A DNA stretch of 64,000 bases. Source: Actinernus sp. WN-2022. Its lineage: Eukaryota > Cnidaria > Anthozoa > Actiniaria > Actinernidae. Each line of letters starts with the position of its first letter. Position 1 is the first letter of the stretch. Positions 10,503 to 22,555 of the stretch are shown piece by piece. The stretch is from assembly GCA_030867875.1 (NCBI GenBank), contig JAOWCC010000056.1, forward strand, positions 186,001 to 250,000, read 5' to 3'. A program made the position numbers and the translations under genes. The notes below the pieces were generated by a model. That model had not been told where the DNA came from. It saw nothing but the letters and a program-made list of their open reading frames with translations, and searched no databases.

Positions 10503-10916
10503 TTAAAGGGAACCTCGGCTGAAAAACAATGTTTGCTCTCAAGTGTTTGTTATGGATGCCTAAATCTGTTTCTATGTTTAATTATCTCCAGCAAATTGTA
10601 CACCAGATGTCATTTATGCACCGATTTTCCTGTCGATAAATATCATTTGAATTTCCTGCGCGCCGCCATCTTAGATATTATGACGTCACAGTGTTGCCCC
10701 TATTGTTTCACAACAAAAGAGCTATTGTTTCTGACAATATATAAGGCAACACTGTGACGTCATAAAATCCAAGATGGCGGCGCACAGGAAATGAGTTTTA
10801 TCGACAGGAAAATCGGTGCATAAATGACATCTAGTGTACAATTTACAGAAACAGACTTAGGCATCCATAACAAAGACTTAGAGCAAACATTGTTTTTCAG
10901 CCGAAGTTCCCTTTAA
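10503..10916. mobile_element. MITE with ~180 bp arms and TTAA ends
   Basis: The left end ttaaagggaacctcggctga and right end tcagccgaagttccctttaa are inverted. The complementarity runs on for about 180 bp and includes caccgattttcctgtcgata and the cgccgccatctta / ccaagatggcggcg blocks. TTAA at both tips fits a TTAA-targeting (piggyBac-like) MITE. It has no ORF and is intronic. Confidence 0.87.
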
Positions 10917-11348
10917 ACATTCATGAAGTCCAGCGTCGAGGAGGGCTATTCACCTCTACCTATTATTTAAAGGAGCTGTGTCATGGTATTGCGCATGTAT
11001 GTAATCAATGTTTGATTGGTGTATATTAATGTACAGGTAAACTGAATACAAATAGTTAAAGTCCCCTCCCTTGATACTTGATTGAAAAGCAATATTTTCA
11101 TTGAAGACTAGATGTACGAACAGCTGGTTAGTTATTTGTACACATTTTCTTTGATTTCGGCCATCCCACACGTGTGCTAGGGTCGTCAATTTATATGAAA
11201 ATCACTTAAAATAATATTGTGACGGTCCGGAACCGAAATGCAGGCCCGTCAACCTTTGCTTCGATTTTCTCGGCCGAAATATAGGTCGTATCGCCAAAAT
11301 AACTGAAAAACATGACTCTATACATGTAGACGTTTGATAAGTCATATC
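10917..11348. other. Intron sequence, nothing recognised
   Basis: No exon or clear repeat is visible in this part of the intron between the EGF and TLDc exons. Confidence 0.4.
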
Positions 11349-11654
11349 AAGAGCACATAACTAAGAGCGAGAATCTCCCATATTACCTCTATGATACGGC
11401 ATTTTCACAAGTTAGGTTATTTTTAGAACGGTTTCCCACTATTGTTGAGTTGCAATTATTCCTAAGGGAATAAAATTACAAAAGCGTAGCAGCCATGTTG
11501 TTTGGTATGACAAACGTAGCTAATGAGGCATCTATTATTCCGCCACGGTGCAACCCACCAATTGGCATTGAAAATAATCTAAAAATAGCCCAACTTGTAA
11601 AAACGGCGTAACAACTATATAGGAGATATGGACGCTCCTAGTTATGGGCTCCTG
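11349..11654. mobile_element. TIR element family A, copy 2 (inverted)
   Basis: This is the inverse orientation of the element at 6271-6549. It begins aagagcacataactaagagc, contains cacaagttaggttatttttag and gcagccatgttgt, and ends ttatgggctcctg. The copies differ by many substitutions, so neither insertion is recent. Confidence 0.8.
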
Positions 11655-12059
11655 GTCACATACAGAATTCGCCTCCTGCTCGAGTTTGTAAATCTGATAA
11701 AACACGGCCACTATTCTGTATCTATTACATATCTCTCTATGGGATTCACAGATTTACCGCTGAATGTGATGGCTACACACGTATTTATAACTACCCAGCC
11801 TTAGCCTCATTCTGAAGCTAAATGCTTACAAATACCTATCCGTTTTGATTTTTTTAATATCTTGATAGTATTTGCGCGCAAATAAAATGGTAAAATCACA
11901 AGCCACTATCTTCCACTGCACACGTAGCCTCCCCCTGTTTGAGCAACCACCATTTTCACAGCTAGAAAATTCAACTGATTTAGAAACATAAATTTAAAAC
12001 TCTAAAAACCTAACCATTAAAGTGCCCCTAACCCCAATTTTTTTATTTCTTCACAAATT

Positions 12060-12345
12060 CTTATAATATTTAGAGTAATTCTGCGTAAAGGTTTTGTGTT
12101 TGCTTGAATCCTTGATTGTCTACAACCTGGTGAAGTTTACGAAAAGCGACCAGGCTCTTTTCACAACCGAGCCACAGTACACTACTTAGAAGCATGGGCC
12201 TAGTACATCGCGGAATGTTTGTGACGTAAGATCAAGAATCCATAACAATAGAACTTACAATGAGCTAGTGCTGGTCAACAATGGCTTTTTCTTGATCTTA
12301 CGTCACTCGACCCAGGCCTCAAACTTTACAGTCGTGAAACAAAAT
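12060..12345. repeat. Interspersed repeat family B, copy 1
   Basis: The blocks tttagagtaattctgcg, gaatccttgattgtctac, gcgacc and tgacgtaagatcaagaa ... ttcttgatcttacgtca occur here. They recur in opposite orientation at about 43835-44045, and a trace of the cttacgtca block is at about 61460. It is a non-coding dispersed repeat. Confidence 0.6.
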
Positions 12346-12530
12346 GCGCGGGACTTTAATTACGATTTAAACATTAGCAACTATATACCAGTTTAACTTT
12401 TCTTTTTCTTTCGTACTCAATTTTCATCTAGACTTAAAACTAAACAGGGGATAGGGCACTTTAAACTTACAATATAACGCATCCCATATTTGAAGCTGAT
12501 CTGATAAGGCAAATAGGAACATATACTTAC

Positions 12531-12665
12531 TGTATTGAATCTGAGTACACGTTGTTCCGTTGCCATCGTAACCACTATTACAAGTACAATCGTGGGATCC
12601 CTGTGTGTTGGTACAGACAGCGTTCGAGTCGCATTCGTGGGAATTGTCTGTACACTCATCCACAT
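12531..12665 (-). CDS. Calcium-binding EGF-like exon 3
   Basis: This 135 bp phase 1-1 exon has acceptor ctgtttag and donor gtaagt. It reads (D)VDECTDNSHECDSNAVCTN, TQGSHDCTCNSGYDGNG and TTCTQIQY. It shows the D-x-D-E-C start of cbEGF domains, six cysteines, the N-x-x-G-S-[HYF] segment and the CxxGYxGNGxxC ending. A short tail (QIQY) links to the TLDc domain; the next exon joins in phase. Confidence 0.87.
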
Positions 12666-13624
12666 CTAAACAGAATAAGGAACAGTTAACTCATGGTACT
12701 GACCATCCATCTCGTGATTTAAAAAATCCCACTGTGCATGAGTGGGACAAACTACCTGACGGCAATGACTACGGCACGGTTACTGTACGGTATGCCGTGA
12801 CATTGAAATGGTTTTCCTATTGTTTTTTTCCTGTTGATCCAATCAAATTACAGAGTTAAGGTACAGTACCGGTACGGTATAAAGGCTACGTCATGTCGTG
12901 GTTTGTACCACTCGTACGAAATCTGCTCTAGAACAGCCACCAATGGACGACATCAACTGAAAAACATAGCCTCGTCGATACAATGTTAATTGTAATGTTT
13001 AGCAAGAGTGCAGTAGGTTGTGTAAACAGCGCCGTGCTGTTGGCCGTCACAATTTATAAATCACTGAAAATAATACTACCTAAATACGTTTTTGAAACTG
13101 TAAATCGCTCTTAAAATAATACAATAAATGAAATCGATTAGAAGGAAAACACATTGCGATAAATATCTGAAATATTTTGTCAAGTGCGTACTGAACGCGA
13201 CTACATTTCGAATATCGATTGCTGACGTCAATCTCGTTCCCGATCGAGTGTGTCAGTGAGCGAGGGAGGGACGGAGTCATATGCTTCTCATATCCACGAG
13301 TTGAAAATGAATATTAAATATTACCATTTAAGCGGTATTGCCTCATAATTAATGGCAAGTTCATAAGTGATCTGCAAAATGTGTTTCCTAAAATAGCTGT
13401 CAAAGTTATAAGTACAACGGCCGAGTTGAAGGAAAGCAATGAGCGTGACGTCACACAACCCGAGTTGCATTTTTATGTACGTAATGACGTAATGAGTAAG
13501 TAACCATATGTTCTTTTGTAAATTTTGAAGTAAAGCAGTATTGAATAGGAACACTGTCGGCAGCTCTGCTTTCAGGGAGATCTGCAAAATGTGTACAGTT
13601 TTATAGTTTCAGTTTCACACGTAC
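12666..13624. other. Intron between EGF exons, left part
   Basis: About 960 bp without an exon. Open frames here have no recognisable domains. Confidence 0.4.
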
Positions 13625-13721
13625 ATACCATCCATGTTACCGCGAATGGAATGGGCCATTTGCAGGAATGCAATCACGTGGTTGTACTGGACGACAAAAA
13701 ACCTGACTTCATTTATTTAAA
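13625..13721. repeat. Host repeat X, left half of copy 1
   Basis: The segment catgttaccgcgaatgg ... tttgcaggaatgcaatcacg ... cttcatttatttaaa matches, in reverse complement, 41340-41455. Its continuation lies at 15598-15662, on the far side of a transposon nest. Confidence 0.75.
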
Positions 13722-15597
13722 GAAAAATATATAAACTAGCGCATTTTGTTTAATTCGATGTGAAATTTAACGAAATTTTCGTATGTTAAAGACCCTGTGT
13801 CCGAGCCCATGGTGCTTTGCGCCAATGTTATGATTAGTTTGTTTATAAACGGCCGCATAAATTAAAGGCCAGCTTTTAGTCGAACTAAAATGCTCTCGAT
13901 TGTTTTTAAGTTTCAGAAAAGAAGTACACATACACTTTGAATAACGAATTTCATAATTTCTACCGCATTTAAAACCCAATCGATCCCACGAATTTTGCCC
14001 GAATGCTTCGAATATGATTTGAACACTACTCGGCAGGAAGCCAGTTGTAGTTGTAATGCCTTTAGATTCTAATTCGGTTTACGAGTGCGACTTTTCACAA
14101 CTCTACAAGCATACACATCTCTTGTTACCTTGTTTTCACGGTCTCCAGTATTGTTTAACTGTATTTGAAGATCTCTACTTTCCTTGCGAATGATATATTT
14201 TGAGTACAAAATGAAATGTCGTACTCGCACTCGAGTAAAACTCACAGCGAAGTAACAGCTGAACTCGGCAGATTGGAGTTTGACCCGCGGTCGTAGGTTT
14301 GGTAGCAATACTTTCTGGACGTACCGGAGGTTGAAAAAAAGGTTAAGGGCATTGCTTTCTCTGCTAATGATATGAAAAATGCAATACAGATACAGACAAG
14401 TCGTAACACCTCAGTGGAGCTGAGCCCTGCGAAATAATAATTACGAATGAAGTGGTTGCTTTGTATTTCCAACGAAGCCCGCCGGTCCCTTGGTGCAGCA
14501 AATCCCTGGGAAACTCACGTAGTAGTCCTTTTGAACCACAAGTGTTCTCTTGTAGACCTAGAGAAAGTAAAATGTGGACTGCTGAAGGATTATTTGTCGA
14601 GTCGTTTCGCCTCGCTGTCTGTTCTTTCTTCGGTATTCCTCTACTCGCCACTCTAGACCGGAATTCGAAGAAATATTCGACTAAAGTTTCATTTTAAAAG
14701 GTATATATACAAAAGTTAAGATAAAAGAAAGTCAGTTAATCATATATATCTATAAATAATTACACGATGGCCCAAACTAGAGATGGATTTCGAAAGATTC
14801 GAGAGTCACATAATAACAACACCAATCTTTCTGATTTTCGTAGCCTACGAAAATGATTTGCCCGCGCAAAGCACCATGGGCTCGGACACAGGGTCTTTAA
14901 TATTAAATTGAAATAACGTCTTTAGGATCAAACACGTTTGTATATTGACGTTATTGTGACGTCATAACGAACGACTCCTTTTAAGGTCAAATTATGCGTT
15001 ACCTATACGTTTGAAATAAAGCATGTTATCACAACAACATAAATATGTGTTTTTGATTGCCGCAATTTTAAAGTCTCTACAAATATATGACGTCATAATG
15101 ACGTATCCTCTTTTTCACTGTGACTTTTAAAGTATTTCCTCTCAAAAATTGAAAATTCTAAAAACATACGGTTGTGGGTACCGATTTACTCTTTTAATTG
15201 CTAGATTGTCGTGAACAAATATTTTAAACTCTAAAAGATGAATGAAGAAGTTATTTCGTAAATGGTTCTGTATTGTATATTTCCCGCCGAAAAATTACCA
15301 AAATTCAAAATTTAATAACTTTTGTCCATCTTAACCAATCGAACTCGGGTTTTCGGTTTCTTTGTTGTCAACATGATGGGAAATCGAAAATATAAAATTT
15401 ACTGATGTTTAAGATCATTGAAAACATCGAGAAACCTATTATAAATGGATACATCTACGTAACTGTGACGTCATCAAGATGTCTACGGTTGTTCAAATTA
15501 TCGTCCTCAGCCTCCCACAAAAATTCAAACTTCGACGTTGGAAACGTTTGACAAAATAGCAAAGTGATAGATTTTAGGGTCATTTGTGCCAAGCGTG
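13722..15597. mobile_element. CACG-TIR element, copy 1 (left-truncated, carries an insertion)
   Basis: Apart from the internal 13786-14900 insertion, this block is a direct copy of 28075-29117. Shared stretches include gaaataacgtctttagg, attgccgcaattttaaagtc, ctaaaaacatacggttgtgg and the right end gggtcatttgtgcca(a)gcgtg. Its left TIR is missing and homology starts at aaaatatataaac. It lacks ~195 bp present in copy 2 at 28370-28565. It interrupts repeat X. No transposase is encoded. Confidence 0.8.
13786..14900. mobile_element. TTAA-flanked TIR element, 1.1 kb
   Basis: TTAA at 13786-13789 and 14897-14900 brackets perfect 33 bp inverted repeats that begin agaccctgtgtccgagccca. The related sequence at 28184-28187 has a single intact TTAA (cctatgttaatattaaa), i.e. 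the empty site. This matches the insertion behaviour of piggyBac-type transposases. No transposase ORF is present, so the element was probably mobilised in trans. Confidence 0.9.
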
Positions 15598-15662
15598 AAT
15601 TGTACGAGATCGGTATTGTTATCAGCAAAACCTGGTTGTAAATGCTATTTTCCACCTCCAAT
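15598..15662. repeat. Host repeat X, right half of copy 1
   Basis: The segment aattgtacgagatcggtatt ... aaatgctattttccacctcc matches, in reverse complement, 41275-41340. In that copy it joins directly to the part corresponding to 13721 here. Confidence 0.75.
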
Positions 15663-15836
15663 CCTGATTGTCGATTTTTCTACTGGTGGCAATTGCCATC
15701 CAGTAAAGCCTTTCCCATGGGATAACGAGCGCAGTTCATAGGTTATTGAAGCGATACATCAGCACGTGACTGTTTCCTGCAAAAGACCAAGTGATCTGTA
15801 ATCTCGTTATCACATCGCTTAGTACAAACAACTTAC

Positions 15837-15953
15837 CGGTACATGTGAATCCATCGCCAGAATATCCCGCATTACACTGACACACGTAAGAACCTTTGGT
15901 ATTGGTGCACGTGGCATTACTGCTACACGGAGAGGGTAAACACTCGTTGATGT
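15837..15953 (-). CDS. Calcium-binding EGF-like exon 2
   Basis: This 117 bp phase 1-1 exon has acceptor ttctcag and donor gtaagt. It reads (D)[34 protein letters not shown] and FTCT. The D-I-N-E-C start, six cysteines and N-T-x-G-S-Y segment are classic calcium-binding EGF. An N-A-T sequon is present. Confidence 0.88.
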
Positions 15954-16020
15954 CTGAGAAAAAAACGTGTTACTGTTTCTACGATTTCTACGAATGACAC
16001 AACATGTCGTTCAGGGGGGA

Positions 16021-16155
16021 TAGATCTTTATCACGCGGCGCAATAAAACCATTGTTCATGCCCGTCCAGCCTCGTTTTCAAACGTGTTTAACCGAGGTTG
16101 AACGGGCATGAACAATGGTTCTATTCCAAGATGGCTGCTGCGAGATAAAGGTCTA
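16021..16155. mobile_element. MITE family C, copy 1
   Basis: Outer arms tagatctttatcacgcggc / gctgcgagataaaggtcta and inner arms ccattgttcatgcccgt / acgggcatgaacaatgg form a nearly complete hairpin. A second member is at 58622-58764. Confidence 0.8.
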
Positions 16156-16394
16156 TGCCGCTTGACTATAGGGACACAAATTAAAATAGTTAGACCATCG
16201 ATGCGAGAATTGATGTTATCTAAGAAGGTTATTACAGCGTGGTAGAGCTCAAATGTTAAAGAAAATAAAACTATTCTCTGTCGAATAACTGGGCAAAAGT
16301 TTTCCTTTATAAATTAGTAGGGAGACAACTTGAGTACAAATATTCATGAAAATAGCGATTGCACCGTGAGTTGTGCAAAGAAAACATGTTGTAC

Positions 16395-16517
16395 CTGTAC
16401 AGTTCTTTCCATTTCCTGAATATCCAGTGTTACAATGACACGAGTACGATCCATATGAATTGGTACAACTAGCGTCGTCATGGCAACCATGTCTGACACC
16501 GTGACATTCGTTCAAAT
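16395..16517 (-). CDS. Calcium-binding EGF-like exon 1
   Basis: This 123 bp phase 1-1 exon has acceptor gttttag and donor gtacaac. It reads (D)LNECHGVRHGCHDDASCTN, SYGSYSCHCNTGYSGNG and KNCT. It has the six EGF cysteines, the D-L-N-E-C start and the aromatic Y-G-S-Y segment. It follows the C-type lectin exon in phase. Confidence 0.87.
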
Positions 16518-16577
16518 CTAAAACAAAATCATACTCAGCACCTAAACGTGGTTGGGGAGTGTTCATTATTTATGGCT

Positions 16578-17352
16578 TGGGGGGGGGGGGGGGGGGGGGT
16601 GGGTGTCGGCGTTTAATCTGCTTCTCTTGTTAAAACGTTTATGACCCTCCTATAAATGAATTAAAACTTAGATGACCCCCCTATAAAATTGCTCAAAACT
16701 TTATTGACCCCCCCCTCCCCCTCAATAAAAAAAGATAAATGTGCAAGAAAGAATGCAAACAGCATATACATGTATTCTATTAAATTTCTAGATTGTTTCT
16801 AGATTGATGGTATTTTCCATGATACATTACCTTTGTTTAGTAGAAACACATATATATATATACATGTATTCTTCTGGAAACTCTACCTCACTTCCTTCCT
16901 GGATGTGTACTTAAATTGTACTCAGTTAATTTGTGCATATTGCATTGTAGTGCACCATATTGCATTGTTCCGTAGTCTCAAATAAATAAGTAAATAAATG
17001 AAAAAGAGATCAGCATTGGCATATATAAATCTCCTGGACACGAATGCATTATCTGTCCTACGGGGATGTGCCTTTGATCATGAGCTTTGAGAATTACCAT
17101 CAACTATTGTGAGAGCCGAGTCTAAATTTTTAAGATTTTACTACTCTCTAAAACACTGGTTTCTTGTATTCTGGAGACTGAACATTGGCTTGGCATTACA
17201 ACAACAATTTCATAACATTTTATATGACAGGTACATCAAAACTTTGATGACCCCCCAAGGAGTAGCTAAAACCTTTGATGACCCCCCTACAAAAGCACTT
17301 AAAACTTTTGTTGCCCGACCCATCATTTAACCAACCCCCCCCCCCCCCCATC
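16578..17352. repeat. GA(C)n-rich repeat block with poly-G and poly-C tracts
   Basis: A G run at about 16580-16600 and C runs near 16700 and 17335-17350 flank short repeats of the type aaaactttgatgacccccc(c). The consensus aaaact(t)t(g)atgaccccc occurs about five times (near 16665, 16700, 17240, 17270, 17305). No coding signal is visible; it may be a decayed satellite-like element. Confidence 0.6.
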
Positions 17353-17540
17353 ACCTTTATCTTGAGGTATGCTTATAATATAAATGCATCTAAGTAGGTT
17401 TAACAGTGGATTTCAATTGATTGAATCATAATGAAAACGACCTAGACGTATAGATTATTAGACATTTTCAAAATATTAAGAATGAACCTTTTTAAGGGCT
17501 CCTACACAACTACCCGACAACTACTGATGGACTTACATAT

Positions 17541-17610
17541 ATTTACTGGTTATTTCATGACGGTTTTCTATGCAATACGGGCGAATATTCCATAAGAAAA
17601 CCATGAAATA
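17541..17610. repeat. Foldback related to the GGTTATTTCATGG family
   Basis: The arms ggttatttcatgacggtttt and aaaaccatgaaataacc are inverted around a central cgggcgaatattcc. They share sequence with the ends of the repeats at 22556-22992 and 57205-57725. Confidence 0.65.
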
Positions 17611-17948
17611 ACCATATTATCATATAAATAAGAAATTTGTAAATCTATTTTGTCTTGGGAACGATAGGGCAGATTTTATGAGTAGCAGCCACTGGCTTAA
17701 TTGTTATTTTTTGGTAATTTCGACGTAAATCTCTGTCACAACTTTTCATGGCAAATAACAAACTCAGGTAAGTCTATAACGATCCAATAAATGTGGCTAA
17801 AGTAGGTAGAAAGTGTGATACAAATATAGCCAGTTTTCCTCCTTTCGATCGCGCACGTGTGTGAACTCAAATCCATACTTTGCCACAAACGCTCTGCGAA
17901 GAATTATATCCGCTGAGGGTGGTGATGGAATCGAATATATATATATAT

Positions 17949-19734
17949 ACAGCAAAGTGCAAAAACGTTGACCCCCCGCACCTCAACTATATAACTATAT
18001 CGGGTGCATTATGGGTAAGAGTAAGTTCATTAAAATGCAACTACAGCCAAATATCCGCGCGCGTTTGCAAATCATCATAGCGAAGACTTACAACAAGTGT
18101 AGTTTATTTCAAGTTCAAGAATGTATCTAGAATACAACACTTTTACTCGGAACAGGCAGGAAAGTTTAAAGTAAAGTAAATGCACTCTCTATTTACTGTT
18201 TGGACGAATATTTGATTTTATATTATAAATTAATGTTTACGTTAGCATAACGTAACGCAGACGGAACTATCATGCCGAATTTCATCTGCGAAGCAAGAAT
18301 TCGTCGCTATTTTTTAAACAGTTTCGCTGAAAATTGAAGAGATTAAAATAGCTTAAAGGGGAGTTTACATAAAATTTATTGACAACAAATTTATAAGACA
18401 TTTAATTATTTTGATTAAGAAACGGATAGAAATTAACGTATCATTGCCATATTTTATGGTATTGAACGATTCTAAAAAAAATATAATAAACTCTTAGTTA
18501 TTCCTCTTGAAATTCTCTTATCTAGTTTTATTCAAGGTTCGGAGGGATCCTGTTTTTATGGTATCATTTTTTTAGTAAATGCTTTTATGAAAGGTACGTT
18601 CGATAATTCTTGGTTTCGCATCGCTGAATGTTCTTATTATTGTTGCACAGTTTTCTTTCATTCTTAAAATGTATTTTGTATGCTATTTAAATCTCATAAT
18701 TGTGACGAAACTGTTTATTATAGCTTTGTTATTAAACCAAAAACGTTAGCAGCTATGGGCCCATATAACAACATCACTTTATTGTGAATCCTAGTTTCCT
18801 AATTTCTTAGATAACGAGCCGCGACCAACTTTTGAATATTTAATTTTCGAAGTTTCATTTTGTAATTATATTGCAGCCCCAAACAACAGCAGTTTTTTCT
18901 CAGTTTGTGGATTTCGTCTCATCCGGATCAACTAAAAATAAACATTACACACAGCAGTTAAAGAAAACGATTCGATGTTCAAACTGTAAGAGGTTTCCTT
19001 ACGTTACACTATAAAGTGTTTACTTTGCTTTGTCGATATGTTTTTCAACAACTATAAGCCAGGTTCTTGTGCAGTCAGCTCTGTACATATGAATCCTTTC
19101 ATTATGCTCTTTGTAACGTTATATCAGTCTAATAATACTGATCAGTTCAGTCTTCACAGAGGTAGAAGACAGAGAACGGAATAACTGCGCTGATACCGAG
19201 CTGAATTTTTTTCATCGCTCTCAGTTTTGGTTTAGAATCACTAACAAAAAATGTAGAATGTCAAAGTTTCGAACGAATTGATATAGGCCCTGAACACACA
19301 GATCAGGTGTAATCATGTCTCCTCTTCATGGGTTATCTCGATATTTTAGGTCATCAGAAGATATCCTAACAGCTTCACAAATAGCTCTGAATTCACGCTT
19401 CGAACCTAAAACTTCGGCATAATCATTTCCCGTTCTCTTTCCGCCGACCAGGGATATGTTATGTTTTGCAAATATTCGATCTAACAGTAAATATATAGAG
19501 TGCATTTAAATACTCAGGTTTATTTAAGCTGTCCTGCCTGTGCCGAGTAAAATGTTGTATTCTAGATGAAATCTTGAACTTTAAATCAACTGCATAAGTA
19601 TTCGCTATGACGATCTGCAAACGCGCGCGAATATCGGCTGTAGTTGCATTTTAATGACTTTACTCCTACCCATAATGCACCCAATATAGTTATATAGTTG
19701 AGGTGCGAGGGGTCAAAGTTTTTGCACTTTGCTG
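17949..19734. mobile_element. TIR element, 1.8 kb, with ~270 bp arms
   Basis: The left arm (17949-18220, starting acagcaaagtgcaaaaacg) and right arm (19465-19734, ending cgtt-like tttgcactttgctgt) are inverted, and both are flanked by TA-rich sequence. Weaker complementarity continues inward for about 80 bp. The interior (18220-19465) has no long ORF. The terminal sequence acag...aaacgttg(t/a)cc resembles the ends of the 55660-56111 element, suggesting one TA-targeting family. Confidence 0.82.
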
Positions 19735-20512
19735 TATATATATATACTGTATATGATATATATATATATATAATGCGCATGCCTTTACACTAGTCATAAC
19801 TTGCAAGGACTAGATTTATAGAGGGCTTATATTGACGATTAGTTTGTGAAGGAAGCATGTCTGTGAATTGCTCGTGGGATAGCGGCTGAAAAGCAAACTG
19901 GCAAGCTTATCAGTGCACACTGTTCTTGAATGTGCTGCAAGTATGGAAGAAACGTGATATTTATAAGATAACCAGCCCAGCGCTTGGAGTGGAACTTCAA
20001 AAGCCGTTATTTGTCCAGCGAGAAATTAGAAGATTTAAATGTAACGTACCAAGCCAAATAACGGTCGCAAGGTATAAAGGGCAAAAGCTCGACTCCCAAG
20101 AAGCGTTTTGACCATCGCGTAGAATGAGTGGCCATGTTCACCTCAAGCGTACGGGAAATTCTAGCTTTTGGCTTAATCACCAAAAGAAAAAGCAACATTC
20201 TACCTGAACCCTTATCCTTGAAGTATAATTTATTGCGCTCATATTTACAAAGTCTTGAACTTATAACCTGCAAACGTGAGATAATTAACTCTTAACTGCC
20301 CTTGGTGAATGTAATGAAGATTATGAACATTAAATACCCTCTGTCTACCATTACGCTTAGCGCGACTCAAGAGATTTATTCAGAGATTGAAAGCGTATAA
20401 AATAGTGATATAATTTAGTATTCTATTCAGACCTGTTTTGGTAATGAGGGATTTGAATTGCCCGAGAAATAAATTGCGCGAAATTCAGCATTTTGATTGG
20501 CTTCATCTAGCC
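19735..20512. other. Intron sequence with TA microsatellite
   Basis: A (TA)n run occupies about 19736-19772. The rest has no exon or clear repeat border. Confidence 0.4.
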
Positions 20513-20590
20513 ATGGAATAGTCTGCCCTGTATTTTATAGAATGCTGAGCTCTGATTAACTGGAATATAATATTTATAGGATAATACTGA
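20513..20590. repeat. Fragment of the GGTTATTTCATGG family
   Basis: The segment gccatggaatagtctgccctgt ... gagctctgatt ... atttatagg matches the reverse complement of 22556-22620. It is a short solo fragment. Confidence 0.55.
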
Positions 20591-20922
20591 GTTTCTTTCC
20601 TTTTTTCCCCAGAAAGCACTACTGCTTTTCTCCCGTTTTTTGATAACTAACCTCAAAAACGTCATTATGGTGGCTTTCAGTCTGAAATATTATATTAAAC
20701 AGGTTTAAGTGGTTTACTAGGATCAGGACATGTTCTTTCTTTTAGGAACTAGAGATAAACAAACTCGTTTTCTCGCAGATTGTTTTTATATTCCGACCAT
20801 AGCGCTGCTATACAATTAAGGTACTGCATGAACACCTAAATTAATTGATATGGCAGGGCATGATAGCCTCGAATACAGGCTTTTAAGCCATGATGCTTCT
20901 TTCAATAAATGAAGCAATTTAC

Positions 20923-21297
20923 CTTTTGAACACGTGTAGTTATGACAGCCAGTACACGGCACGTCATTCCATTGATACCCATGCCGTACACCTAGAGTAT
21001 GCACACAGTCTTGGTTGTTAAAGTCATTCGGCTGATTGGCAGCCCAGTATGTCCAGTTCACGCGCATATTACTGGACCACCAGAAGTCACCTTCTACGCT
21101 TCTGTCGTTCAGACCAATCCATCCTTTCTCTCCGTTGAGTCTATGTTGTACATAAACATTTTCTCTCTGAGACCGAATGGTGGCCAGGTTGGCGCCTGCT
21201 GATCTGCAGCGACTCTCAGAGTTCGTCCAGGTATCACACGAGGAGCTCGTATTGAAACAGATCCCATCAAAGTAACTCCATCCAGGAGAACAGATGT
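20923..21297 (-). CDS. C-type lectin domain exon
   Basis: A complete CTLD lies in one 375 bp phase 1-1 exon, with acceptor tttcaag and donor gtaaat. Counting the split Asp as residue 1, the order is: CSPGWSYFDGICF (3-15); CDTWTNSESRC (21-31); GWIGLND (59-65), which holds the conserved W-I-G-L; FWWSS; NWTYWAANQPND (81-92); DCVHTLG (97-103); WNDVPC (110-115), which holds the W-N-D calcium site; and a final cysteine at 123. The loop motif is Q-P-N, a variant of the E-P-N/Q-P-D triplets that help set sugar preference, so carbohydrate binding is plausible but the specificity is unclear. It joins in phase to the EGF exon at 16517. The acceptor phase does not match the last lectin exon upstream (42226), so an exon is missing between them. 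Confidence 0.9.
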
Positions 21298-22555
21298 CTT
21301 GAAAAAGAATTAAAGAGATCCTGATTAACGAAGATAAAAATTTATATAGGGGTATCAAAACAAAAACTTAATTACTTCTCTTGGTTCTGAAGTAATCTAA
21401 AGCCTATTGCAAAACTGATGAAAAATGTGGAAATTTTGAAAAATATGGAAATTTTGTAATACGGCTAGGCTGGGCGTTTCTAAATGTTAGTTATTTTTAT
21501 TTTTTTCAAGCCAAAAATGCAAACATCAACTTTATTTTCGCCTCCACTTTCGATTGAAGAGTACGCGAAACTGTTTTCGAGTACAGATTTTAAGGTAACG
21601 GTCGAGATCGCTAATTAAAGAAATGGTAAACGTGCAGCGTGCGTACAAATGCATGGGTCAGGGACGCACGCGGGAGGTTTCCAAACACGAGAGAAGCGTA
21701 ATAATAATAATAACAATATTTATTTACCCACGATAAATGTACAGCGTTGCTGATGTGGTCGTGCTTATAACTACGCTATGCTATCCTAATAATAATAATA
21801 ATAATAATGATAATAATAGTAATAATAAAACTAATCAACTTATACTTACTCTAAGAGTGCGTAAGAGTCGCTCGAGGCAAAGCCGAGACTCTAGCTTCTC
21901 GAGTGCTTAGGCAATTTACCTCCCAAGTGCGTCCATAACTCAATGGATGCACAGCTGTGGCGTTTAACATTTCTTTTATAACATAGCCACGACAATTTAA
22001 GCCGGAGCAGTGTTTTATTTGTGATGAAATATATAATTATCAATACATTCATGTTCAAGTTAGCAACAAGAAATTGATCTCTTTGTTCAACGAAATGTTT
22101 GTTCAAATTTTGGTTTCAAGAAAATGAATTAGAACACCAAGCGTACTTAAACAGTTCGCAAACTACAAGTCCTTTTGCTTGGAGTTGTTAAAGCTTTCAG
22201 TGGTTAAAGCCAAAATGAGCAAAATGTTAATCGATAGGTTGAAAGGCTGACAATGATGAATAGCTTTTGGTGTAATCTGAACATTGACAATGGTGCAATT
22301 AGTACTACATTGGAGCATTCGTCTGAGCCACAGGTTGGGAATTCGTCGTTGTTATTTTTCTATGGAATGAGCTGTCAGTTTAATCTCCTGGTCTTGGGTT
22401 GTTGCTGTTGAAATTTGGGCCCATACCTGGGCCAATTTATCGAATTAATGCGTTTGTTGTTCCCTGAAAATGTACTTTCGCATTAAAAAATGGACAACAA
22501 AGTTACCTCGCTGCACAAATGAACTAACTGAATGTGTAGCTTATATTCAATATTA
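21298..22555. other. Intron, with a LINE-like AT-rich tail
   Basis: At 21698-21835 the runs ataataataat...tatttatttacccacgataaa and (aataat)n resemble LINE 3' tails in minus orientation. I see no exon in the rest. Confidence 0.4.

Noticed and set aside
14364..14651. 95-codon minus-strand ORF as transposase of the TTAA element
   Set aside because: Too short, no DDE-type motifs, and overlapping plus-strand ORFs of equal length.
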